Shown here: positions 36,088-45,433 of the stretch, piece after piece
Layout of the letters: every line of letters starts with the position of its first letter
Position numbering within the stretch: the stretch's first letter is position 1
Source: Pelodictyon phaeoclathratiforme BU-1
Lineage (GTDB): Bacteria; Bacteroidota; Chlorobiia; Chlorobiales; Chlorobiaceae
DNA length: 64,000 nucleotides
Assembly: GCF_000020645.1 (NCBI RefSeq)
Contig: NC_011060.1
Location: forward strand, 2,432,501 to 2,496,500
Reading direction: 5' to 3'
Notes under the pieces: model-generated
Database searches by the model: none
Seen by the model: the letters and a program-made list of their open reading frames with translations, nothing else
Told to the model about the DNA's origin: nothing
Translations under genes and position numbers: made by a program

Positions 36088-36357
36088 AACTGCCCTGTCG
36101 TTTGAGTTTGGTAAGTCATTGTACAACCACAAAGAGGTCGGATCAGCGTTGCTGTTGATACAGCCTGGAATCCACACTCCTGATTACGAATGGTTAAAAT
36201 ACGCAGTGCTAACAACAATTCAAGAATTCAGTTCCCAATTAGCAAAAAAGATGCTCTCTGCCAAAGCGGAAGAAGAGGAAAATGAATCCATTTCAAAATG
36301 AATCTGTTAATTCTATATTGTTTGTTGTCAAAAAAAACAACAAAACCATTAAGGAAC

Positions 36358-37008
36358 ATGCAGGTACGGCTCATCTCGGTCACCTCTCCACTGATCAAGG
36401 TTGAGGGTCAGCCGCTCTCCCCGGAAGGGCTTATCGCATACTGCGCAAGAGTATCGAGCCCTCATCAGGAGACTCCCGATTATGAAAAGCTGCTCGCTTA
36501 CTGTATAGCGCACAAGCACTGGAGTGTCTTTGAAATGGTGGACATGACGGTGGAAATTGTGACATCAAGAGCCATTTCGCCGCAGATTCTGCGCCATAGA
36601 AGTTTTCAGTTCCAGGAGTTCTCACAACGGTATGCCAAAGCCCAGGAGATTGAGCGATACCAGCCAAGACGTCAGGACAGCAAAAACCGGCAGCACTCGC
36701 TGAATGATCTTGATGAAGCCACAAAAGAGTGGTTTGATAAGGCACAGGAACGTGTTGCCCAAATGACGCTTGAAACGTACAATGAAGCTCTTGAAAAGGG
36801 AATCGCCAAAGAGTGTGCACGAGTACTCCTGCCGATGGCAACGCAGACAAAACTTTATATGAAGGGCTCTGTCAGAAGCTGGATCCACTATCTGGAGGTG
36901 CGAACCGATAAAAGCACACAGCAGGAACACCAGGAAATTGCCCTTGCCATCAAAAAAATTTTCATGGAACAATTCCCTGTTACGGCAACCGCGCTTGCCT
37001 GGCGCTAA
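36358..37008 (+). CDS. thyX: Flavin-dependent thymidylate synthase
   Basis: Makes dTMP from dUMP with FAD, NADPH and methylenetetrahydrofolate. The start at 36358 follows AAGGAAC; an upstream in-frame ATG adds 20 residues not seen in the family. The ThyX motif RHRSFQFQEFSQRY is intact, and the C-terminal GSVRSWIHYLEVRTDKSTQQEHQEIA block carries the essential Arg and His. 216 residues. It is convergent with accD; their stop codons overlap by four bases. Confidence 0.95.
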   Translation: MQVRLISVTSPLIKVEGQPLSPEGLIAYCARVSSPHQETPDYEKLLAYCIAHKHWSVFEMVDMTVEIVTSRAISPQILRHRSFQFQEFSQRYAKAQEIERYQPRRQDSKNRQHSLNDLDEATKEWFDKAQERVAQMTLETYNEALEKGIAKECARVLLPMATQTKLYMKGSVRSWIHYLEVRTDKSTQQEHQEIALAIKKIFMEQFPVTATALAWR

Positions 37009-37844
37009 ACCTTCAGCATGGAAAACAGAGTGACCAGCTCATTTTTCAGATCACGGCGATGAATAACACGATCGAGAAAGCCCTGTTCCAGCAAAAATTC
37101 GGCTCGCTGAAACCCTTCCGGCAGATCCCTTTTGATGGTATCGCGGATCACTCTTGGACCGGCAAACCCGATAAGGGCTTTCGGCTCACTGATATTGATA
37201 TCGCCAAGCATGGCAAAAGAGGCGCTGATACCACCCATGGTCGGGTCGGTCATCAGTGAAACAAACGGCAGTTTTCTTTCGCTCAGCCGGGTAAGTCGCG
37301 CAGCAGTTTTGGCCATCTGCATGAGACTGAAGGCGCCCTCCATCATCCGGGCTCCGCCTGACTGGGAAATCACAAGAAGAGGAGCGTCCAGCTCAAGCGA
37401 CTTGTCGACGGCTCGCGCTATTTTTTCACCGACAACAGAGCCCATGGAACCACCGATAAAACCAAAATCCATCGCTGATACAACAAGGGGGCGGCCTCCA
37501 CTCTCTCCATGAGCATTACGGCAGGCTTCCGTTTTTCCACTTTTTTCAATGGTATCATGCACCCTGTCGGGATATTTTTTGGTATCGACAAAGCCAAGAG
37601 GATCGGCTGACCGCAGATGATCATCAAACTCGACATACTTGTCGTCGTCGAAGAGGATCGAAAAATATTTATAGGGAGATATTCTGAAATGGTGACCGCA
37701 TTCCGCACAGGTAAAGAAATGATCTTCAAACTGTTTTTTATGAAGCATCGCTCCACACTCTTCACATTTCCACCACAACCCTTCCGGCATATCACGTTTG
37801 TCGGTTGGACGTATTGATGGTTTTACCCGTTTAAACCATGCCAT
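37005..37844 (-). CDS. accD: Acetyl-CoA carboxylase carboxyltransferase subunit beta
   Basis: Transfers the carboxyl group from biotin to acetyl-CoA, the first committed step of fatty acid synthesis, together with AccA. A four-Cys zinc ribbon opens the 279-residue chain (CEECGAMLHKKQFEDHFFTC, AECGHHF), followed by the crotonase-fold core with AMDFGFIGGSMGSVVGEKI, LLVISQSGGARMMEGAFSLMQ and the TDPTMGGISASFAMLGD block. accA is not in the window. Confidence 0.96.
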   Translation of the reverse strand: MAWFKRVKPSIRPTDKRDMPEGLWWKCEECGAMLHKKQFEDHFFTCAECGHHFRISPYKYFSILFDDDKYVEFDDHLRSADPLGFVDTKKYPDRVHDTIEKSGKTEACRNAHGESGGRPLVVSAMDFGFIGGSMGSVVGEKIARAVDKSLELDAPLLVISQSGGARMMEGAFSLMQMAKTAARLTRLSERKLPFVSLMTDPTMGGISASFAMLGDINISEPKALIGFAGPRVIRDTIKRDLPEGFQRAEFLLEQGFLDRVIHRRDLKNELVTLFSMLKV

Positions 37845-37966
37845 TATTCAAAATAAGATGTAAAGGTTATACATTAAAGCTGAAGATATGAAGTCCACAG
37901 GAGATTCTCAAAAGCAGTTGCCAGAAACAACCCTTATCACAGGCTTATGAACCAGGAGCATCACCA

Positions 37967-40714
37967 TTGCTGAACCTCAGATCCGTTTTGTACCTTGCAG
38001 CTCTGATAGCTGCCCTTTTGCCGGAAATAATGGCGCCTTCACCGGTTTTGGCTTCGCCAGCCTCCCCTGCCCTTGTCTATCCCGACACTTTGAAGCTTCC
38101 CGTGCGCCGTTTTGCACTGCATCACGCCATGAGAGCAGCAAGAAAAAGCGTCGGGCTTGCCTTGTCAGGAGGCGGCGCCAACGCTCTTTCACAGATAGGG
38201 CTCCTCAAAGCTCTTGATGAAGAGAGGGTTCCTGTTGATTTTATTGCCGGCACAAGCATGGGTGCCATTATTGGAGCGCTCTACAGTTGCGGATACAGCC
38301 CGGATGAACTTGAAACGCTTGCCCATAGCCTGAACTGGCAATCCATGGTCACGCTCCAGAAAGATTACAGCCGCTCCAACATCTTTCTTGAACAGCAAAA
38401 AATCCGTGACCGCGCCTCAATCGCTATCCGCTTCGACAAGCTGAAACTTCTGATGCCCAAGTCGCTTAATTCCGCTCAGCCGCTCACAAAAACTCTCGAC
38501 CTTCTGGTTTTAAACGCCCTTTATAAAACGTCAGGGGATTTCTCTACCCTTCCTGTCAATTTCAGGGCTGTTGCGACCGATCTGGTTTCAGGAAAACGGA
38601 TCACCCTCACCACAGGCTCACTCTCTGAAGCAATACGGGCAAGCAGCACCGTTCCGATTCTCTTTGAACCGATTCTCCGTGATGGCTATCAACTCGTTGA
38701 TGGCGGACTCGTTGCAAATCTTCCGGTCGATGAACTCAACACGGTCAACGTGCAATACAAAGTTGCCGTCGATACACACGGAAGCATGTACGCAACCGGC
38801 GGAGAACTTGATCTGCCCTGGAAGGCGGCCGATCAGACGATGACCATTCTGACCATGCAGCAATATCCTGCACAGTTGGCAAAAGCAAACATCATCATCA
38901 CTCCTGACCTCGAGAACCATAAGGCAACCGATTTTTCAGATATCAAGGCTCTTGTTGATGCCGGTTATACCAAAGGGAAAATTTCAGCAAGCATTATCAA
39001 ACGCAGTATAGAGAACAAAACTCCACACGGCACTGCAATCGGGAAGTATGCAAAAAGCCTTCTGTTTGCTGGAGAGGGCCCCGAATTCCGGGAACACTAC
39101 CTTCTTGTGTCATCCATTATTCACCATGCAACGGATCTCAATCAGAGCCTTCAGGAACTCCTCGAAACGGATCTCTTCACCAGCGTCTATGCCGAACTGG
39201 ACAGCCGACGCCAGACAGTTCTCTTCCACCTTGCACCGCTTCCGGCAATACGGACGGTAACTGTCAGCGGAGGGCCCGCCGAAGCACTTGCATCCGAAGA
39301 GATCGACACCTGCTTCAAGCCAATAGTAAACCGACTCTACACCAATGAGGCTGGCACAAGGGCTCTTGAAGCGCTGGTAAAAAAATACCGGGAAAAAGGG
39401 TACAGCCTTGTCACCATCAACAGCACAGCAATAGAGAGTGGCAAACTCCAGGTAAACGTTTCATCGGGAAAAGTGGATGGTATCGACATACGCCGGGACA
39501 AAAATATCACCGGCATCACTCCTGTAGAGCGCGAAATCAAAATCGATACCACGCAATCGCTCAGCATCCAAAATGCCGAAGAGTCTGTCGATAATCTTTA
39601 CGACACCGGCTCCTTCAGCAATGTCTCCATCTCAACAGAATCACCCGCGACATTGCATCCCGACGAGCGTACGCTCCTGAGATTTTCTCTTGAGGAAAAA
39701 CCATCGTCAGTACTTCGGCTCGGGTTGCGCTATGATGAAACAAACAATGCCCAGTTTCTTCTTGATGTCAGAAACGAAAATCTCGCAGGGACAACAAGCT
39801 CAATCGGTGGCTGGCTGAAAGCAGGAAGAAAGAACAACCTCGTCAACATGGAGTTCAATATGCCACGCATAGGCCCCTCCCATTTGACGATCTCCTCACG
39901 CCTTTTTTATGACCAGCATCTGTTCGAACAGTGCAATACCGCAGGCGAAACAATAAATTACGGAATCCAGAAATATGGCTTCAGTCCGGCTTTCGGTGTG
40001 AGAATCCGAAAAAACGGACAATTTATAGCCGACATGACCCTGCAAAATGCACAATCCTATGCTGAAAAACATAACGACACCCTGCTGAAGACAGCAACAA
40101 CCAACATGCTCTCTGTGGGAGCACAGTTTACCCTTGACTCAAGAGACAACCCACTGATTCCCTCCACGGGAAGCTATACCAACATCAGATATTCGATGAC
40201 TCCGATACTGCTCGACAATCACGATATATTCTGGCAGGTATCGGGTAACCACGAAGAAAATATCCATCTCGGAAAGAAAACGACACTGCAACTCACGGGC
40301 CTTTTCGGACTGAGCAGCAGCAACATGCCACTGTCAGAGAAATTCTTCCTTGGAGGGCCGGGAACAACCTACAGTCAGCGCTTCATCGGCTTGAAAGAAA
40401 ACTATCTTCCCTGCAATAACATGGCTGCTGCCGGAATGCATCTGCGCTACAAGCCCTCATTCGCCATTCTCTTTCCGGCATCACTGCTCCTGCACTACAA
40501 TGTCGGGAATATCTGGGAAGAGCAGAACGATATCTCCCTGGCGCACCTTATTCATGGCTATGGAAGCAGCATCATATGGGAAACCCCTCTTGGCCCGGCA
40601 AGATTTACGGTTTCAAAAACGGTTCCATTTCCCGAAAAAGATCCCATTAAAGAAACAGCATCATTACAATTTTCAGATACCATTTTTTATTTCAGTATCG
40701 GTCACAACTTTTGA
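37967..40714 (+). CDS. Patatin-like phospholipase with POTRA and outer-membrane beta-barrel (PlpD type)
   Basis: A 915-residue type Vd-like protein. A signal peptide (about residues 1-25) precedes a patatin domain: oxyanion loop GLALSGGGANAL, nucleophile GTSMG with Ser near residue 104, and the catalytic DGG in QLVDGGLVANLPV. A POTRA-like region (about 420-520) and a 16-strand-type Omp85 barrel follow, ending in a C-terminal Phe (YFSIGHNF). The start is TTG at 37967 behind CAGGAG at 37953-37958; a tiny frame MNQEHHHC ends across it. It probably presents or releases a lipase at the cell surface. Confidence 0.92.
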   Translation: MLNLRSVLYLAALIAALLPEIMAPSPVLASPASPALVYPDTLKLPVRRFALHHAMRAARKSVGLALSGGGANALSQIGLLKALDEERVPVDFIAGTSMGAIIGALYSCGYSPDELETLAHSLNWQSMVTLQKDYSRSNIFLEQQKIRDRASIAIRFDKLKLLMPKSLNSAQPLTKTLDLLVLNALYKTSGDFSTLPVNFRAVATDLVSGKRITLTTGSLSEAIRASSTVPILFEPILRDGYQLVDGGLVANLPVDELNTVNVQYKVAVDTHGSMYATGGELDLPWKAADQTMTILTMQQYPAQLAKANIIITPDLENHKATDFSDIKALVDAGYTKGKISASIIKRSIENKTPHGTAIGKYAKSLLFAGEGPEFREHYLLVSSIIHHATDLNQSLQELLETDLFTSVYAELDSRRQTVLFHLAPLPAIRTVTVSGGPAEALASEEIDTCFKPIVNRLYTNEAGTRALEALVKKYREKGYSLVTINSTAIESGKLQVNVSSGKVDGIDIRRDKNITGITPVEREIKIDTTQSLSIQNAEESVDNLYDTGSFSNVSISTESPATLHPDERTLLRFSLEEKPSSVLRLGLRYDETNNAQFLLDVRNENLAGTTSSIGGWLKAGRKNNLVNMEFNMPRIGPSHLTISSRLFYDQHLFEQCNTAGETINYGIQKYGFSPAFGVRIRKNGQFIADMTLQNAQSYAEKHNDTLLKTATTNMLSVGAQFTLDSRDNPLIPSTGSYTNIRYSMTPILLDNHDIFWQVSGNHEENIHLGKKTTLQLTGLFGLSSSNMPLSEKFFLGGPGTTYSQRFIGLKENYLPCNNMAAAGMHLRYKPSFAILFPASLLLHYNVGNIWEEQNDISLAHLIHGYGSSIIWETPLGPARFTVSKTVPFPEKDPIKETASLQFSDTIFYFSIGHNF

Positions 40715-40783
40715 GCCAAACTTTTATGTATTTTTACGCGCCTGAAGTTACAGGTACCACACATCAGAATCAGAAACACGCTT

Positions 40784-41581
40784 ATGAAAAACGAACCAGA
40801 AAACGTCGATACAGCACAAAAACCTCATATACTGGTTTGTAATGATGATGGCATCGAGGGTGAGGGGATTCATGTTCTGGCAGCCGCAATGAAAAAAATC
40901 GGCAGGGTTACGGTTGTTGCGCCTGCCGAACCACACAGCGGCATGAGTCATGCCATGACCCTCGGCGTTCCGCTGCGCATCAAAAAATTCATGAAAAACA
41001 ACCGATTTTTCGGATACACGGTATCAGGAACCCCTGTTGACTGCATCAAGGTTGCACTGAGCCATATCCTGCCCTCAAAACCAGACCTTATTGTTTCAGG
41101 TATCAATTACGGCAGCAACACCGCAACAAATACCCTCTATTCCGGCACCATCGGAGCCGCTCTTGAAGGCGCTATTCAGGGAATCACTTCACTGGCCTTT
41201 TCGCTGACCACCTATGAACATGCCGATTTTACCTATGCAGGAAAATTTGCACGCAAACTGGCAAAAAAAGTGCTTCTTGAAGGGCTGCCGCCCGACACCA
41301 TTCTTTCCGTCAATATTCCAAATGTTCCGGAATCCGGGATCACCGGCATCGTAATTACCGAACAGGGACGTTCACGCTGGGAAGAGGATGCCATTGAACG
41401 AAACGATATGTTCGGCAACCCCTACTACTGGTTGAATGGAACCCTGCGCCTGCTTGATGAGAGCTTGCGCAAAGATGAATTTGCCATACGGCAAAACTAT
41501 GTAACCGTCACACCTCTCTCCTGTGATCTGACCAACCATCCGTTTATCGGAACCCTTGAACAATGGAACCTGCAAAAGTAA
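40784..41581 (+). CDS. surE: 5'/3'-nucleotidase SurE
   Basis: A metal-dependent phosphatase for nucleoside monophosphates, linked to survival in stationary phase. It has the diagnostic ILVCNDDGIEGEGIHVLA N-terminus, VVAPAEPHSGMSHAMTL, the SGTPVDCIKVAL motif and the IVSGINYGSNTATNTLYSGTIGAALEG block. The 265-residue length includes a somewhat extended polar N-terminus. bshC begins four bases after its stop. Confidence 0.96.
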   Translation: MKNEPENVDTAQKPHILVCNDDGIEGEGIHVLAAAMKKIGRVTVVAPAEPHSGMSHAMTLGVPLRIKKFMKNNRFFGYTVSGTPVDCIKVALSHILPSKPDLIVSGINYGSNTATNTLYSGTIGAALEGAIQGITSLAFSLTTYEHADFTYAGKFARKLAKKVLLEGLPPDTILSVNIPNVPESGITGIVITEQGRSRWEEDAIERNDMFGNPYYWLNGTLRLLDESLRKDEFAIRQNYVTVTPLSCDLTNHPFIGTLEQWNLQK

Positions 41582-41585
41582 AAGA

Positions 41586-43277
41586 GTGAATACCTATCTG
41601 CTTGAATACAAACATATCCTGACACCCAAAAAAGGATTTTCGAAGCTTTTCCGTGACTATACATCGGAAAGCTCAGAACGCTCGGAATTGATCGCTGCCT
41701 GTTTTCACCTCGATTACCAGAAAGAGGCTGATTACTATCGGCAACTTGGACTGCTCGGATCGAGAACGTTTGAGAGGGAGAGCCTTGTGCGACTGCTTTC
41801 GAGGCAAAACACCCGCTACGGCGCGACCGCGCTTCACCTCCGGGAGATTGAAAAACTGCGATCCCCTCGATGCATGGCCATCGTTACCGGTCAGCAACTC
41901 GGCCTTTTTACCGGTCCGATCTATACCATCTACAAAGCTCTGACCGCCATTATTTTTGCAAAACGACAAAAAGCGCTCTTTCCTGAATACGATTTTGTAC
42001 CGATTTTCTGGCTTGAGGGTGAAGACCATGACTATGACGAATCGGCCCAAACCGCAATTTTTTCTGAAAATCAGGTCGTTCATTTCAAGGAAGAGCCATA
42101 CCGGCGTCTGCCAAACCAGATGGTTGCCAACAGTTGCTTCGGAGAAGAGATCAGCCGCACCGTTGAAGAGTATCTTCGACTGCTGCCAGAGACGACCTAC
42201 AAAAAAGAGGTCTCGGAGATGCTCAGAGAGTTTTATTATCCGGGCAATACCTTTGAGATGAGCTTTGCATGCACCATGATGCGTCTCTTCAGGGAGCAAC
42301 CCTTGATTCTGCTTTCAAGCCAGGATCCCGATTTCAAGCAACTTTCATCCAGGATTTTTTTACGGGAGCTCTCATCTTCACCGGCCTCCTCCTACAATGT
42401 GGTTGCACAAAGCTCCTGCCTCGAAAATCTCGGCTATACAGCACAAACAAAACCGAGAACCGTCAATCTTTTTCACGTCAACCATCTTGGCCAGCGCCAG
42501 AAAATTGAACACCCTTCAGAAGACTCTTTTTCAATTCTGCCCGACAAACAGCGTTATTCAAAACACCAATTCCTTGAACTCTGTCAGGATCACCCTGAAC
42601 AGTTCAGCCCCAACGTCGTTCTCCGACCGATTATCCAGGACTTCGTCCTGCCGACCTTTGCCTGTATTGCCGGACCTGGTGAGATCAGCTACCTTGCGCA
42701 ATACCGAAAAAACTACGAGCACTTTGGCATCAGCATGCCCTTTATCATTCCGAGGGGGAGTTTTACGCTGGTCGAACCGAAAATAAGCCGGATCATGGAC
42801 AAACTGCTCCAGGTTATCGGAAAACCAGGTGTTTCACGCAAACAAATTTACCATGCCGTCTTCGGCGACCTTCAGCAATTGAAAAAAAATGCGGTTGGCG
42901 TCACGGAAAACCCGCAGCTTGAGACTTTGTTCGAAGAGACAAAAACAGAGATCCGTCGGGCGTTGGCCGCCCTCGGGCCCTTGCTTTCCAAAATTGATCC
43001 CACTCTTGAACCACTTCTGGCAGCATCAACGGTACAGTCAGCAAAAATTATCGAAAATATTGAACAGAAAACCTGGAAAGCGAGCAGACGCAAACATGAA
43101 GAGCTTCTTGAGCAAATCCTGAAAGCAGAAACTGCCCTTTTTCCGGACGGATTACCCCAGGAGCGACTGATCAATATTTTTTATTTTCTCAATAAATACG
43201 GCACAGAGCTGATTGACACCCTGAAAAATCTGTTGAACGGTCACGCAACTGAAGCGCATATTATCGTGGAACTATAG
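41586..43277 (+). CDS. bshC: Bacillithiol synthase (cysteine-adding enzyme BshC)
   Basis: Adds cysteine to glucosaminyl-malate, the last step of bacillithiol synthesis. I start at GTG 41586 (MNTYLLEYKHILTPKKGFSKLF); an in-frame TTG ten codons earlier lies inside surE. The family blocks IVTGQQLGLFTGPIYTIYKALTAI, FVPIFWLEGEDHDYDE, the LRPIIQDFVLPTFACIAGPGEISYLAQ core and the C-terminal coiled coil are present; 563 residues. Green sulfur bacteria are known to use N-methyl-bacillithiol as their low-molecular-weight thiol, which fits. bshA and bshB are elsewhere. Confidence 0.92.
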   Translation: MNTYLLEYKHILTPKKGFSKLFRDYTSESSERSELIAACFHLDYQKEADYYRQLGLLGSRTFERESLVRLLSRQNTRYGATALHLREIEKLRSPRCMAIVTGQQLGLFTGPIYTIYKALTAIIFAKRQKALFPEYDFVPIFWLEGEDHDYDESAQTAIFSENQVVHFKEEPYRRLPNQMVANSCFGEEISRTVEEYLRLLPETTYKKEVSEMLREFYYPGNTFEMSFACTMMRLFREQPLILLSSQDPDFKQLSSRIFLRELSSSPASSYNVVAQSSCLENLGYTAQTKPRTVNLFHVNHLGQRQKIEHPSEDSFSILPDKQRYSKHQFLELCQDHPEQFSPNVVLRPIIQDFVLPTFACIAGPGEISYLAQYRKNYEHFGISMPFIIPRGSFTLVEPKISRIMDKLLQVIGKPGVSRKQIYHAVFGDLQQLKKNAVGVTENPQLETLFEETKTEIRRALAALGPLLSKIDPTLEPLLAASTVQSAKIIENIEQKTWKASRRKHEELLEQILKAETALFPDGLPQERLINIFYFLNKYGTELIDTLKNLLNGHATEAHIIVEL

Positions 43278-43289
43278 AAATCACAAGCT

Positions 43290-43610
43290 TTAATCACCAC
43301 CGCACACAACATGTTCACCCTCCTCTTGCAGCAGACGACAGCAGTTGCAGACAATCCGATGAAGATCATTGGAGGAGGCATCTTCAAGGATTTTCTGAAC
43401 TGCAATATCAATCTCCTTGCGGTAGTTTATGCTTTTCAGCAATTGCATGCCCCGTTTTTTATGAATATACTGGGAGACAGCAGCAGGCGTAACGCCAAGC
43501 TTTTTCGCCGCCTGCGACTGGGTCAACCCCGTTTTCACCAATTCAATAGCAAGATCAGCCCTGATTTGAGGAAGATGATACCATACGGCTTTTTCACAAG
43601 GAAATATCAC
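43290..43610 (-). CDS. Helix-turn-helix transcriptional regulator
   Basis: A 106-residue protein. Its HTH is clear at about residues 24-52 (LVKTGLTQSQAAKKLGVTPAAVSQYI), of the Xre/Fis-like type used by short prokaryotic regulators. The C-terminus has three cysteines in IVCNCCRLL and another in HVVCGG, which may bind a metal or sense redox state. Ligand and targets are unknown. It is convergent with bshC and divergent from the haem-binding protein gene, so either the latter or itself may be its target. Confidence 0.82.
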   Translation of the reverse strand: MIFPCEKAVWYHLPQIRADLAIELVKTGLTQSQAAKKLGVTPAAVSQYIHKKRGMQLLKSINYRKEIDIAVQKILEDASSNDLHRIVCNCCRLLQEEGEHVVCGGD

Positions 43611-43663
43611 AATAACACTTTTTTAAGATTAACAGGAATTGCGTTCAGCACTTCAGGGTAATA

Positions 43664-44062
43664 ATGACTTTTTCGCTCAAATCCACAACAAGCTGGGCTC
43701 TGCTTGTACTGATACTCATGCAGTTCACGCCACTGAAACGCATCAACCCACCGACCGTTTCGGCCATTCAAGCACCTGATAACGTCAAAATCGCCCTGAA
43801 AAAGAGCTGTTATGACTGCCATTCCAACGAAACCCGCTGGCCCGCCCTTGCCTGGATAGCTCCAGCATCATGGTTAGCCTCCGGCATCGTCACTTCAGGC
43901 CGGAATGCCCTGAATTTTTCAACATGGAACAACAAAAAGAGGGCAAAAATCCGAAAAACACTATCCGAAGGCTCTGCTCACCAGCAGCTCTACTATCTCT
44001 TGAGACCGGAACGACAACTGACGGCTACGGAAACCGGCACGATCCTGCAATGGCTGAAATGA
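43664..44062 (+). CDS. Haem-binding domain protein (single CxxCH)
   Basis: A 132-residue exported protein with an N-terminal anchor (about residues 9-22) and one haem-attachment motif CYDCH in the KKSCYDCHSNETRWP context, followed by IAPASWLASGIV and a helical C-terminus. This is the Haem_bd (DUF1260-like) type common in Bacteroidetes and Chlorobi, a small periplasmic c-type cytochrome. An axial ligand on the far side cannot be chosen from sequence. Partner unknown. Confidence 0.85.
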   Translation: MTFSLKSTTSWALLVLILMQFTPLKRINPPTVSAIQAPDNVKIALKKSCYDCHSNETRWPALAWIAPASWLASGIVTSGRNALNFSTWNNKKRAKIRKTLSEGSAHQQLYYLLRPERQLTATETGTILQWLK

Positions 44063-44086
44063 AACTTGAAGAACAACGATTCAACA

Positions 44087-44842
44087 TTAAAAATTCAGGG
44101 AATAACCATCCGGATAAAATCTCTTGATAATTGCTATCACCTCGTCCGGACTATCTTCCAGATAAATGAATCCAAGATCATCAGCATGGATATAGCCCTT
44201 ATCACGGCACATGCTCTCCTCAATCCAGCGATAAAACCCCTCCCAGTAACTTCTTCCGACCAATATAACAGGAAAGCGCTCACTCTTCCCGGTCTGTATC
44301 AACGTAATAGCCTCCATCACCTCATCAAGTGTACCAAAACCACCTGGCAAAGCGATGAATGCCTGGGCATATTTCATGAACATCACTTTGCGCACAAAAA
44401 AATACTGAAAACTGACCAATTTATCATGATCAATGTATTTGTTCGGCTGCTGCTGGTTTGGAAGCTTGATATTGAAACCGATTGATACCCCGCCAGCGCC
44501 TTGTGCTCCCTTGTTCGCTGCCGCCATAACACCCGGCCCACCTCCGGTTATCACCGAAAAACCTTCAGCAGCAAGGAGACTCCCAAGCCTCTCGGCAAGA
44601 AGATATTCAGCACTCTCCGCTGGCACCCGCGTAGAACCAAAAACAGCTACCGCCGGAGCTGCATCAGACATCATCTCAAAGCCACTGACAAACTCCGCCA
44701 TGATCTTGAACACCCGCCATCCATCAGCCATGAAATCAGTTTCCCGGCTCGAACCCGAAGAGGGCATCAGACCCTTGCCTGACCCCTCCTCCTCTCTTTC
44801 TGAAGAACGGCGATAAATGTCCATAGGTTCAACCTCGCTCAA
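44087..44842 (-). CDS. LOG family protein (Rossmann fold, TIGR00730)
   Basis: A 251-residue LOG-type nucleotide phosphoribohydrolase-like protein. VAVFGSTRVPAES, VITGGGPGVMAAANKGAQ, the RKVMFMKYAQAFIALPGGFGTLDEV block and EAITLIQTGK are the conserved signatures (PGGxGTxxE and GGGPG). LOG enzymes release bases from nucleotide monophosphates, and some make cytokinins. The first 40 residues are charged and poorly conserved; an internal Met (FMADGWRVF) may be nearer the functional start. It lies downstream of a TrpG/PabA-type gene. Confidence 0.9.
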   Translation of the reverse strand: MSEVEPMDIYRRSSEREEEGSGKGLMPSSGSSRETDFMADGWRVFKIMAEFVSGFEMMSDAAPAVAVFGSTRVPAESAEYLLAERLGSLLAAEGFSVITGGGPGVMAAANKGAQGAGGVSIGFNIKLPNQQQPNKYIDHDKLVSFQYFFVRKVMFMKYAQAFIALPGGFGTLDEVMEAITLIQTGKSERFPVILVGRSYWEGFYRWIEESMCRDKGYIHADDLGFIYLEDSPDEVIAIIKRFYPDGYSLNF

Positions 44843-44849
44843 TCACATG

Positions 44850-45413
44850 CTACAGTTTCAGAAAATTCCTGATAATTTTTTTCCCCTCACTGGTCATGAT
44901 TGATTCAGGGTGAAACTGCACTCCATAGAGCAAAAACTCCTCCGAATCCATCCCCATGATGACCCCCTCCTCAGTCCATGCACGGATGACCAAAGAGTCG
45001 GGCAGCGTCTCACGCTCCACAATGAGAGAGTGATATCTGGTAGCCACAAAGGGGTTGTCAACTCCGCTGAAAATCCCGTGACTGTCATGGTAAACCTGTG
45101 AGGTCTTGCCATGCATGATAGAGGCGGCCCGCACCACCCTTCCCCCCAAAGCAGCGCCGATCGACTGATGACCCAGACAAACACCGAGAAGGGGGATCTT
45201 CCCCTTGACGGCATGAATCAGCGGCACCGATACACCAGCATCATCGGGAGTACCGGGACCCGGTGAAATGACAATCTTTTCCGGTGAAAGGGCAACAATC
45301 TCAGCAACAGAAAGCTCATCATTGCGGTAGACCTCAACACAGCCCCCCGACTCTCCGATATACTGAACAAGATTATAGGTAAAAGAGTCATAATTGTCGA
45401 TAACAAGAATCAT
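44850..45413 (-). CDS. trpG: Anthranilate/aminodeoxychorismate synthase glutamine amidotransferase
   Basis: A class I glutamine amidotransferase that supplies ammonia for anthranilate or p-aminobenzoate synthesis. The 187 residues contain ILVIDNYDSFTYNL, ISPGPGTPDDAG, the nucleophile elbow GVCLGHQSIG, and the His-Glu pair in VQFHPESI. TrpG and PabA cannot be told apart by sequence alone and many bacteria use one for both. No TrpE or PabB is nearby. The LOG gene begins eight bases after its stop. Confidence 0.92.
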   Translation of the reverse strand: MILVIDNYDSFTYNLVQYIGESGGCVEVYRNDELSVAEIVALSPEKIVISPGPGTPDDAGVSVPLIHAVKGKIPLLGVCLGHQSIGAALGGRVVRAASIMHGKTSQVYHDSHGIFSGVDNPFVATRYHSLIVERETLPDSLVIRAWTEEGVIMGMDSEEFLLYGVQFHPESIMTSEGKKIIRNFLKL

Positions 45414-45433
45414 ACCTCTCCATGCTTAATAAT

